Shown: piece by piece, positions 16,924-23,932 of the stretch
Layout: each line of letters starts with the position of its first letter
How positions within the stretch are numbered: the stretch's first letter is position 1
DNA from: a bacterium
Lineage (GTDB): Bacteria > Patescibacteriota > Minisyncoccia > Minisyncoccales > PEYH01
Length of the DNA: 43,160 nt
Assembly: GCA_021158195.1 (NCBI GenBank)
Contig: JAGGVA010000031.1
Span: 1-43,160, forward strand
Reading direction: 5' to 3'
Position numbers and translations under genes: made by a program
The notes under the pieces: model-generated
What the model saw: the letters and a program-made list of their open reading frames with translations, nothing else
The model's database searches: none
What the model was told of the DNA's origin: nothing

Positions 16924-18301
16924 AAGATATTTCTTTTATATATTTTTTAAAGAGATTACCCCGATGTTTGTAGTCTTTAAACAGGTTGAAACTTGCTGCC
17001 GCCGGTGAAAGAAGGCATATTTTTCCTTTCTTGGTGTTTTTAAACGCTTCCTCTACTGCTTTTTTCATATTTTGAACCAAGAAAACTTTAATTTTACGAA
17101 AGTTTTTATCCTCTAAAATTTTTAAAATTCTTTTATCAGTATCGGGAAAGAGAATCAAATTTTTTACTTTATATTTTGGAAGCAGATCTATAAGATTTTT
17201 GAAATTTTGCCCCCTATCATATCCGCCCAAAATGAGCGTGTTAACCTTTTTTAAGGTTTCTAAAGCCAAAATAGTTGCCTCTGGAATAGTTGCTAAAGAA
17301 TCATTATAAAATTTGATGTCTTTAAACTCCCCCACAAATTCTAAGCGATGTTTCAAGGGAACAAAAGTTTGCAATCCTTGTTTTATTTTGTCGTTGGTTA
17401 TTTTTAAAATTTTTGCCACTGCTATAGCAGCCATAATATTGTATAAGTAAGGTCGCAAACCTACAGGTATTTCTTTTAAAGGAATTACCTTTTGAGAGTT
17501 AAAGAAAAAGACCCCATTTTTAAAGCAAACACCTTTTCTTTGACTTTTAAGAGAAATAGGCACTATTTTTGATTTTACATTTGATGAGAAATCTTTCAGT
17601 AAAGGAATGTCTATATTTACTACAAAAAAATCTTCTGCTTTTTGCCATCGAGCGATATTCTTTTTAGCGCTGAAATATTCTTGAAAGTTTTTGTAATAAT
17701 CAAGATGCTCCCTAAAAATATTTAAAAATATTGCTATATGAGGGCTTGTTTTTAAGTCAGATAATTGATGAGAAGAAAGTTCATAAACAAAATAATCGCT
17801 TTTACTTTCAAAGAAATCAAGAGCAGGTTTGCCAATATTCCCTATCAACTTCACCTTTTTATTTGCCTTTTTTAAAATATGATAAATGAGTTTTGCCGTG
17901 GTGCTTTTTCCTTTACTTCCTGTTACGCCAATAGTTTTCTTTTTGTGCTTTTCTAAAAAAATATCTGTTTGCGAGGTAATAATTTGGTCTTTGGTTATAA
18001 AGGGAGCAATTTCTTTTTTGGGAATTCCCGGCGATTTTATGATAATTTCATAATTTCTTAAATATTGCAGATAGTTTTTTCCAAGATGTAGATTAATACT
18101 CTTATCTTTTTTAATGATTTTTTGAAAATTTTTTGAAAGTTGAGAAAAATCTTTCTGGTCTGCTAGGCCAATTTTCTTTTTTGGAAACCTTTTTCTCAAA
18201 AAGAAAAAAGTTGACTCCCCTTCTCTGGCAAGTCCTAAAATTATAGTTTTTTTCTTTTCTATTAAATCTAACCTCACTTTATTTAGAATATCATAAAACA
18301 A
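16901..18301 (-). CDS. MurD-type Mur ligase, probably L-Glu-adding (MurD2)
   Basis: 466 residues with all three Mur-ligase domains. The ATP loop GVTGSKGKST is at 125-134, NIFREHLDYY at 194-203, and the C-terminal SPAAASFNLFKDYKHRG near 432-448. Canonical MurD has a NDSKATN motif whose Lys and Thr help hold D-Glu. Here it reads YNDSLATIPEAT (332-343), followed by LGGYDRG (358-364), the form I know from MurD2 (UDP-MurNAc-L-Ala:L-glutamate ligase). With a MurL-like gene 4 kb upstream, L-Glu addition is the better reading. Canonical D-Glu-adding MurD remains possible. No SD; it is first of the murD-ftsW-murG run. Confidence 0.88.
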   Translation of the reverse strand: MFYDILNKVRLDLIEKKKTIILGLAREGESTFFFLRKRFPKKKIGLADQKDFSQLSKNFQKIIKKDKSINLHLGKNYLQYLRNYEIIIKSPGIPKKEIAPFITKDQIITSQTDIFLEKHKKKTIGVTGSKGKSTTAKLIYHILKKANKKVKLIGNIGKPALDFFESKSDYFVYELSSHQLSDLKTSPHIAIFLNIFREHLDYYKNFQEYFSAKKNIARWQKAEDFFVVNIDIPLLKDFSSNVKSKIVPISLKSQRKGVCFKNGVFFFNSQKVIPLKEIPVGLRPYLYNIMAAIAVAKILKITNDKIKQGLQTFVPLKHRLEFVGEFKDIKFYNDSLATIPEATILALETLKKVNTLILGGYDRGQNFKNLIDLLPKYKVKNLILFPDTDKRILKILEDKNFRKIKVFLVQNMKKAVEEAFKNTKKGKICLLSPAAASFNLFKDYKHRGNLFKKYIKEISYEKENKT

Positions 18302-18309
18302 TTTAGGTA

Positions 18310-18351
18310 TAAAGAAAAAAGTAAAGAAAAGGGCGTCCTTAGCAGGACGCC
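18310..18351 (-). terminator. Intrinsic terminator of the 129-residue orphan
   Basis: Minus-strand hairpin GGCGTCC (18351-18345), 6-nt loop, GGACGCC (18338-18332), then a T-rich tract through about 18311. It begins 10 bp after the stop and isolates the orphan pair from the murD-ftsW-murG run. Confidence 0.85.
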
Positions 18352-18361
18352 TTGGTTTTTA

Positions 18362-18751
18362 CTAAACAAGGAGTAGTTCTGTTTTCTTTTGAAGTTGTGC
18401 CCATTCAAAGATAAGATCAACGATAGCAATGATTGTTTGTGATGTTTGACAAGGAGCAATTTCGAACATTAAGGAATCTTCAATTATGCTAAATGCTAAG
18501 AGATTTTGAATCTTAATAAGATCTTGGGCTAGAGGGTGTGAAGATTTTTCATTGATCTCCTCTTCGGTGATTGTCCAGTTTACTGATCCCTTAATTATCC
18601 AAGGGTTTATTACCAAATAAGCAAAGCGAGAAGGCAATGGACGAGGAATCTTTTTAAGGACAACGACAAAACCCTTCTGTTTAAATACCATCTTTTTTCT
18701 TTTTGTTTTTATTGACCACCACACATATCGCCACCAATCTTTTATTTTCAT
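18362..18751 (-). CDS. Orphan protein following the RecB-like nuclease
   Basis: 129 residues from the ATG at 18751. A GTG two codons upstream is part of the SD itself (GGAGGTGAAA then ATG), so the ATG is the true start. The N terminus is basic and Trp-rich (IKDWWRYVWWSIKTKRKK), followed by a mixed alpha/beta segment and an acidic middle. I recognise no domain. It sits 13 bp after the PD-(D/E)XK nuclease gene with its own strong SD and is followed by a terminator, so the two form an operon and may act together. Confidence 0.68.
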   Translation of the reverse strand: MKIKDWWRYVWWSIKTKRKKMVFKQKGFVVVLKKIPRPLPSRFAYLVINPWIIKGSVNWTITEEEINEKSSHPLAQDLIKIQNLLAFSIIEDSLMFEIAPCQTSQTIIAIVDLIFEWAQLQKKTELLLV

Positions 18752-18764
18752 TTTCACCTCCTTC

Positions 18765-19739
18765 TTATAAAAGTCGGGGTTGCTTTACTCTTTGAAACCG
18801 GGCTATCTCTTCTAGTTCTGCTATCACCCTTTCGGGGTTTATCTTACCCCAGTTTAGTTCTCCTACCGGTAAGGGCACGCTTTTTCTCTTCCAGTGAGCA
18901 CATATTTCTAGATAATCACAGAATCTGCAGTGATCTCCGTAATTTTTAGGGAAAATTGCCAAGTCGCAATTTCGCAGAAAAGCCATTACCAAAAGAATGA
19001 GGTCTAAATAATCATCAATGGTTCTTGGAGTAATGATGGCGGATTTATCGATTTTTCTACCAGTAATTGGACATTTCCGCTTGTAACCTAATGGATATCT
19101 TATAATTCCAGCCTCTTTTCTGCCATAGAGTATTCTAAAAGCGAGACTGTAAATAGTGAATTGGTAACTATGATGAACAGGATATTGAAGTCGAGCATCT
19201 TCTAATCCATAATCTTGCCATCCGGTTTTAAGGTCTACTAGCCACCATTCACCGAAAATTTCTCTAATTTGATCAATGGACCCTACAATAGTCACCCCGT
19301 TTATTCCCGGCAAGGTTACAGAGAATCTTTTCTCTACTGCTACAGGAAAAGGTGCATCGTGGTTATCTTGCCAATACTTTCCTATCATTGAAGCCCCAAG
19401 TTTTAAAAATTCCTGAATCTGTTCTTGTGGATCTTTTCCAGAATCAAACCGGATATTTTCTTTACCTGTCTCCTCTATGATTCTTTGCCAGTTATAAATC
19501 CATAGTCTAATGGCACTCTTTTTAGTTTGAGGTAGAAGTTGAGTTTTTCCTTTGCGAATCCTTTTACTTCTTTGATTTTCGTTTAATCGGTAAAATCCAG
19601 CAATGGTGCGGTGTACTGCTACTCCAAAAATGGTTTTTATCCATTTGGGAGCACCTACTCTTTTTATATACGCAAGATAGTAAGAAAAGGGACAGGTTTG
19701 CCATCTTTCAAGTTTTGAGGCAGAAATTCTAATTGCCAT
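18765..19739 (-). CDS. PD-(D/E)XK nuclease with Fe-S cysteines (RecB/Cas4-like)
   Basis: 324 residues in the PDDEXK_1 group. TCPFSYYLAY near the N terminus contributes one Cys (C16). GVAVHRTIAGFY holds the motif-I His region. The metal-binding core is GSIDQI then WWLVDLKTGW (D...DxK). QFTIYSLAFR follows, and the C-terminal CRFCDYLEIC gives three more cysteines, matching the four-Cys 4Fe-4S clasp of Cas4/AddB nucleases. No cas genes or CRISPR array are nearby, and no helicase is fused. A DNA-end-processing role is expected from the family; the partner is unknown. Strong SD (AAAGGAGGT) and a clear promoter. Confidence 0.82.
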   Translation of the reverse strand: MAIRISASKLERWQTCPFSYYLAYIKRVGAPKWIKTIFGVAVHRTIAGFYRLNENQRSKRIRKGKTQLLPQTKKSAIRLWIYNWQRIIEETGKENIRFDSGKDPQEQIQEFLKLGASMIGKYWQDNHDAPFPVAVEKRFSVTLPGINGVTIVGSIDQIREIFGEWWLVDLKTGWQDYGLEDARLQYPVHHSYQFTIYSLAFRILYGRKEAGIIRYPLGYKRKCPITGRKIDKSAIITPRTIDDYLDLILLVMAFLRNCDLAIFPKNYGDHCRFCDYLEICAHWKRKSVPLPVGELNWGKINPERVIAELEEIARFQRVKQPRLL

Positions 19740-19776
19740 CCTTCCACCTCCTTTGGTAAGGTTCTTGAAATACTTT

Positions 19777-19805
19777 ATTTAACAAAAAATTTATTTTAAT
19801 GTCAA
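19777..19805 (-). promoter_or_regulatory. Promoter of the RecB-like nuclease operon
   Basis: Minus strand: TTGACA (19805-19800), 17-bp spacer, TTAAAT (19782-19777). It lies about 20 bp outside the left end of the insertion sequence, so it is host DNA and not supplied by the element. Confidence 0.6.
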
Positions 19806-19823
19806 GTTAGTTTGGTAATGTGT

Positions 19824-19840
19824 ACACACATTTGGCGGTT
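19824..19840. repeat. Left inverted repeat of the IS
   Basis: ACACACATTTGGCGGTT; it matches the complement of 20823-20839 at 15 of 17 positions. Confidence 0.65.
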
Positions 19841-19841
19841 T

Positions 19842-19863
19842 TTCAGGATAGGTTTATCCTGAA
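19842..19863. other. Hairpin upstream of the transposase start
   Basis: TTCAGGATA, loop GGTT, TATCCTGAA: a perfect 9-bp stem ending 2 nt before the first ATG. In a read-through transcript it would hide the start region. Confidence 0.5.
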
Positions 19864-20187
19864 TAATGTGTATAAAAATGTCTAAAAATATTAAAGAAGA
19901 AAGGTTAAGATGGATTAAACCCATCTATTACAAAAAGATAAAGCTGGTTGATGTAGCTAAGGTATGTCCTTACAGTAAAAGATCCTTAGAAAGGTGGCTG
20001 TCTAACTATCGGAAGTATGGAGAAAAAGGATTAGAGCCTAAATCCACCAGACCAAAAAGTAATCCTAAAGAAACACCTATTAGAATAAAACAAAGGATAA
20101 TTCAATTAAGAAAAGAGACTAAGCTTGGTGCTTTAAAACTTCATTGGAGGCTAAAGAAAGAAGGAATAGATATTCATCCAAGAACCA

Positions 20188-20211
20188 TTGGTAAGATCTT
20201 GGTAAGATCTT
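20188..20211. repeat. 11-bp tandem duplication causing the frameshift
   Basis: Period-11 identity over 24 bp; unit GGTAAGATCTT. Replication slippage is the simplest source; an assembly error should be excluded with reads. Confidence 0.9.
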
Positions 20212-20822
20212 AAAGAAAGAGGGATTAACTAGGAAATACAGAACAAAGAAGATTAAATACAAATATGTTAGATCTCTGCTTCAACCGGGTGAATTAGTAG
20301 AGATAGATGTTAAATATGTTCCTCAGAGAATAAAAGGTAAGAGATATTATCAGTTTACAGCCATAGATTCGGCTACCAGATGGAGATACTTAGAGGTTTT
20401 CGATGATATCTCTACTTTTAATGCTTTAAGATTCTTAAAGAAACTAGTTAAGATTGCTCCTTTTAGAGTTAGGGCTGTCAAAACAGACAATGGAAGCTGT
20501 TTTACTAATAGATATACGGGCTATCTTAGAAGTTCTGATCCTCTAAATCCAAGACTACATCCTTTTGATTTACTTTGTCAGGAGTTAGGTATTATTCATT
20601 ACCTCATAGATCCGGGTAAACCTCAGCAGAATGGCAAGGTAGAAAGAAGTCACAGAACAGATCAAGAGCAGTTCTATGATAGAACAACCTTTAAGAATAA
20701 AAGGGAACTAAAACAGAAATTAGAGATCTGGAATGAGGAATACAATAATCTAGAACATTGTAGTTTAAATGGAAAAACACCTAATGAAATGATACAATTA
20801 TTAACAAATCATGTTATTCAGG

Positions 20823-20839
20823 AACCGACAAAAGTGTGT
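20823..20839. repeat. Right inverted repeat of the IS
   Basis: Complement of ACACACTTTTGTCGGTT. It encodes the last residues of the transposase frame. Confidence 0.65.
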
Positions 20840-20841
20840 GC

Positions 20842-21528
20842 CTAAAACAGTTTTTCTTTAGAGGGATGGAAATCTTTATAACCGAGATAGATAAGATAAG
20901 CAACAAGAAGATAAAAAACATGAAAGAGTCTTCCTGCAGGAATATAAAGAACTCCTATAAGACCTATTCCTAAATAAATCACAAAGGCATAGAAAGAGTA
21001 GAAATTGGCGAGATTTTTTGAAGTGAACCCTTCTTTTTTTAAATTCCGAAAGATAAAGAGAAGTAATCCCAAGATAGATATAAAAATTATTCCTCCCAAA
21101 ACATAACCATGAGGAGGTGCTTTTGAGATATTATAATAAACTTCTTTTCTGGTTGAGATTTCCTGAGCCTTCATTAGAAATCCAAAATAATATAAAAAGA
21201 AGAGTATTATTCCCAGTAAAGAAGAGATAAAAAGAGTTATTCTTTTAGGATATACTTTCTGGACAACATAAATCAAACCTAAGATGCAGTGGATCCCAAA
21301 CCACACTCCTCCAAAAAAGATGATTGTTTGAGCAAAGGAAGGAAAAGTCTTCCAGCAGCCCAGAGCAACTCCATTGAAAATCCACCATAAAGCTCCGCTG
21401 AACCAGAAACTTGCATAAAGTAAATCTGTTAAAGATGGTTTTTTACATCTCGCGATCCACCAACAACAGAAGAAAGAAATCAAACCTATATAGACCGATG
21501 GTAGACCATCTGAAACAGAAAATACCAT
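20842..21528 (-). CDS. Polytopic membrane protein of unknown function
   Basis: 228 residues with about six or seven membrane helices, including a Trp-rich early region (FFCCWWIARC, LWWIFNGVALGCW). No family is recognised. The ATG is 1 bp from the stop of the upstream alpha/beta hydrolase gene, so they are probably one transcript. Its stop codon (20842-20844) lies at the edge of the insertion sequence and overlaps the transposase stop. The original C terminus may therefore have been trimmed by the insertion, although the charged tail HPSKEKLF looks like a plausible end. Confidence 0.65.
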   Translation of the reverse strand: MVFSVSDGLPSVYIGLISFFCCWWIARCKKPSLTDLLYASFWFSGALWWIFNGVALGCWKTFPSFAQTIIFFGGVWFGIHCILGLIYVVQKVYPKRITLFISSLLGIILFFLYYFGFLMKAQEISTRKEVYYNISKAPPHGYVLGGIIFISILGLLLFIFRNLKKEGFTSKNLANFYSFYAFVIYLGIGLIGVLYIPAGRLFHVFYLLVAYLIYLGYKDFHPSKEKLF

Positions 21529-21529
21529 A

Positions 21530-22519
21530 TTAATAAATTTTTTTAATTGGATTTATTTTCTTTCCATCACTCCAAAATCCTATTTCTAAGGCCTTCTTGT
21601 TCTCACCTCTCACAATATCACAATTTTTATCAAAAAGAGCACAATCTATTGTAGCGTCAATAATCTTTCTATATCCATAATAACTCAAATTATTTTGGGG
21701 ATAAAAAGCCGAGACGTGATTACTCCATAAAGGAGGAGTTCCGTGAGTATCAGAAGGGATTAAAAACATATGTCTGTTTAGACCTTTTGTTTTTTGAAGA
21801 AGTTTTTTCTTCACATTTTCTCTTAAAATTAACCTATCGCTTTGAGAAAAGAGTGCAACAAACCAGGTATTAGGATTAAGATTGCTTAAATCTCCAAAGG
21901 GGAGTCCATAAATGGTAGTTGGAAGATAAGGAAAGGTTTCTCCCGGAGCAATCAAAATTATTGCTTTTGGCAAAGGGACTCCTTCCGAGAAAATATTTGT
22001 TGCTACTGCTCCACCCATTGATGTGCCAATTACAACAAATCGAGAGAGGTCATTTTTTGGAGCAATTTTTTTAATTTCTAAAATTGCCTCTTTTAGAACT
22101 TGTTTAGCGGTAAGAGGAAATGCTTTTGGCCGGAGTGAACTAAAAGTACCCTTTTGATAAGAAAGAAAAATAACAATATTCCCTCTCTTTACCTCGTGGA
22201 AAATTAAGGGAGAATACGTTTTGTAGTCTATAGGAGGATAGGAAGCCAATCCGTGCAAAAATAAAATTACCGGAGAAGAATTTAGATCTACCCCTTTAGG
22301 AATAAAGAGATAAAAATTGTTATCCTGGTGGGTGAATTTTTTAACTAAAACCTCCTTTGTTTTGTAATCACAAGGGTTGTTTAGAAGATTAGGCCACACA
22401 TTCTGATTCCGCCCTTTTGGATGATAAAATAAGGAATACCAAACAAAATAGAAATAATAGAAAGCCCCAAAAAAGACAAGAAAGATGATTATTAATTTTA
22501 TTAGAATTTTTTTTCTCAT
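21530..22519 (-). CDS. Membrane-anchored alpha/beta hydrolase
   Basis: 329 residues with an N-terminal signal anchor (about 5-27), then an alpha/beta-hydrolase fold. It has the oxyanion motif FLHGLAS, the nucleophile elbow VIGTSMGGA (Gly-x-Ser-x-Gly) and a late His in PSDTHGTPP as the likely triad base. The catalytic domain would face outward. The substrate is unknown; esterase or lipase activity on cell-envelope lipids is only a guess. It follows murL after a probable terminator and precedes the membrane protein by 1 bp. Confidence 0.8.
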   Translation of the reverse strand: MRKKILIKLIIIFLVFFGAFYYFYFVWYSLFYHPKGRNQNVWPNLLNNPCDYKTKEVLVKKFTHQDNNFYLFIPKGVDLNSSPVILFLHGLASYPPIDYKTYSPLIFHEVKRGNIVIFLSYQKGTFSSLRPKAFPLTAKQVLKEAILEIKKIAPKNDLSRFVVIGTSMGGAVATNIFSEGVPLPKAIILIAPGETFPYLPTTIYGLPFGDLSNLNPNTWFVALFSQSDRLILRENVKKKLLQKTKGLNRHMFLIPSDTHGTPPLWSNHVSAFYPQNNLSYYGYRKIIDATIDCALFDKNCDIVRGENKKALEIGFWSDGKKINPIKKIY

Positions 22520-22534
22520 TTTAACTTAACAAAA

Positions 22535-22558
22535 ATCGGAACGAGAACAGTTCTCGTT
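22535..22558 (-). terminator. Probable terminator after murL
   Basis: Minus-strand hairpin AACGAGAA, loop CTG, TTCTCGTT (22558-22540), followed by CCGATTTTTG. It overlaps the murL stop by 2 bp; the stem is AT-biased, so it may be partial. Confidence 0.55.
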
Positions 22559-23840
22559 ATTTTTTAATGTGTAATTCTTCAAATTTTTTTAAAAGAAATG
22601 GTATCTTGTTTCTTTTTTTTGCTTGTTTGAGAGCCAAAGAAAAAGCCAAAATTGTTTCTTTTTTTGTTCCTACACATTCAAAGGGCTTCTTCTCTTTTTT
22701 ACTTATTAATTTTAACATAAAGGGCAAAAGAGATCTATCTTCAAAAAGATTTTTCCCGAAAATCTTTATCAAGTTTTTTTCTTCCAAGAATGGATATAAA
22801 ACAGAAAATACAAATAAACATTTTGGACATTTTAAACACCATTTTGGTCTTTTTGCGGAAATTTTATAAGCATTATTACAACTTAAAAAGGCATTGTGAT
22901 ATTGGGTAAATTGAGAGAATATTTTTGCGATTTCTAAATCAGACAGGTTACGTATAGGGCTATAAATGCTGATATTCTGAACTAAAAATCTTTTTCTATA
23001 CTCATTAAAAATTTTTTCAAATTCACTACTTTTTGACCATTGATGGTTAATCCACCTCTTTTTGTATTTTAAATTGGGTTCGTTGGCGCTTTTTTCCCAC
23101 GCAAATGCCACTTTAGGATATTGAAATATATAAGCCGCAAGAAGAGTTAAAAATGACAAGAAGGCAGAAAAAGGCACATGGCCATTTAAATATCCTTTTG
23201 AGTTTAGTTCAAAAAGCCTTGGATCTATTTTTCTTTGAGCAACAATTATTTCTTTTATTTTTGATATTTTTGCAACTTTTCTTTGAGGGGTTTTAGGATT
23301 AAAAAGAAAAATTCCTATTTTTTTTGCCTTCGATTTTTCTGATTCTAACACAACTATTGAATCCTTCCCTCCTCCGATTGGAATAAGAATTTTACGAGAA
23401 TCTGCTTCTATTTTGCTAGCCCTGTATATCCTTTTTTGAGGATTGGTCTCAATTTTTAAAAAACCTCTTCGAGTAAAATCAATTTTATTTTCGTAAAAGT
23501 ACTGTCCCATTCCCTTCGAAATAATTTTTCTTAAAAACCTTTTTCCTTCAGTTGACAAATTTCCTGATTCAATAAAAATTTTTGGAGAACAAGTAAGTTT
23601 CCAGTAGTTTAACATTTCGATTAGCCCTAAATGAAAAACAAGATTTTCAAGAGTAGGTTCGTCAATTGTTTCGATTTTCTTTTGGGGTATGTTTTTTAAA
23701 ACAATATCTGTTTTAAACTTTAAATCTGGCTTGATAGAAAAATAAAAAGAAATCAAAAAGTTACCATTCTTGAACTTGTAAGAATAGTTTTCATAAACAA
23801 ACTCAGGGTATTTTTTTCGCAAAAGAGTTGTTTTTTTCAT
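22557..23840 (-). CDS. murL: MurL-like UDP-MurNAc-L-Ala-L-Glu epimerase
   Basis: 427 residues from the ATG at 23840 (MKKTTLLRKK). The frame is open 357 bp further upstream, but that part runs antiparallel to nothing and overlaps mraY in another frame, so I reject it. Features I recognise from MurL: an ATP PP-loop IPIGGGKDS (153-161), NGHVPFSAF (219-227), SANEPN, KWCLKCPKCLFVF (333-345) with three cysteines, and KPFECVGTKKE (385-395). MurL adenylates and inverts the terminal L-Glu of UDP-MurNAc-L-Ala-L-Glu to D-Glu. Its place directly after mraY supports a wall role. The alternative is a generic PP-loop ATPase. Confidence 0.75.
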   Translation of the reverse strand: MKKTTLLRKKYPEFVYENYSYKFKNGNFLISFYFSIKPDLKFKTDIVLKNIPQKKIETIDEPTLENLVFHLGLIEMLNYWKLTCSPKIFIESGNLSTEGKRFLRKIISKGMGQYFYENKIDFTRRGFLKIETNPQKRIYRASKIEADSRKILIPIGGGKDSIVVLESEKSKAKKIGIFLFNPKTPQRKVAKISKIKEIIVAQRKIDPRLFELNSKGYLNGHVPFSAFLSFLTLLAAYIFQYPKVAFAWEKSANEPNLKYKKRWINHQWSKSSEFEKIFNEYRKRFLVQNISIYSPIRNLSDLEIAKIFSQFTQYHNAFLSCNNAYKISAKRPKWCLKCPKCLFVFSVLYPFLEEKNLIKIFGKNLFEDRSLLPFMLKLISKKEKKPFECVGTKKETILAFSLALKQAKKRNKIPFLLKKFEELHIKK

Positions 23841-23851
23841 TTTTTTCGATA

Positions 23852-23874
23852 CGGGGAGATACCCAATCTCCCCG
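23852..23874. other. Hairpin just upstream of the murL start
   Basis: Perfect 9-bp stem CGGGGAGAT/ATCTCCCCG with a 5-nt loop, 11 nt before the murL ATG on the minus strand and 58 bp after the mraY stop. It has no T-tract in the minus direction, so it is more likely an RNA-stability, processing or translation-control element than a terminator. Confidence 0.45.
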
Positions 23875-23932
23875 ACCCCCTCTGTGGATTTTGGGTGATT
23901 GATTTCTTTAGAATCGTCAATCCTTAAAACAC

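Larger units (their letters stand above)
19824..20845 (+). mobile_element. IS481-type insertion sequence (inactivated)
   Basis: About 1.02 kb, bounded by imperfect inverted repeats: ACACACATTTGGCGGTT at 19824-19840 and the complement of ACACACTTTTGTCGGTT at 20823-20839 (15 of 17 match). It encodes a single HTH-plus-DDE transposase reaching into the right repeat. A 9-bp perfect hairpin (TTCAGGATA/TATCCTGAA, 19842-19863) lies just before the transposase start and could block outside transcripts from translating it. I could not see a clear target-site duplication. Confidence 0.8.
19866..20845 (+). pseudogene. IS481-family transposase broken by an 11-bp duplication
   Basis: The 5' part (19866-20213) encodes 115 residues: an HTH (VAKVCPYSKRSLERWL) and the GLEPKSTRPK linker. 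It then hits TAA because GGTAAGATCTT is present twice (20190-20200 and 20201-20211). Removing one copy restores a single frame, TIGKILKKEGLTRKY, that stays open to TAA at 20843-20845. The restored part contains the DDE triad: EIDVKYVP, VKTDNGSCF and the Glu of NGKVERSHR. The joined protein would be about 322 residues. As it stands no complete transposase can be made unless the ribosome or polymerase slips. Start at 19866 or the ATG at 19878. Confidence 0.9.

Noticed and set aside
18752..18757. GTG start for the 129-residue orphan
   Set aside because: The GTG is inside the GGAGGTGA SD sequence; the ATG at 18751 is correctly spaced.
19866..20213. A complete small HTH protein of 115 residues
   Set aside because: Deleting the 11-bp duplication joins it in frame to a DDE integrase core, so it is the front of a broken transposase.
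22567..22869. ORFs antisense to real genes (for example inside murL, ppsA, valS)
   Set aside because: They mirror the coding strand, lack start signals and have no recognisable domains.
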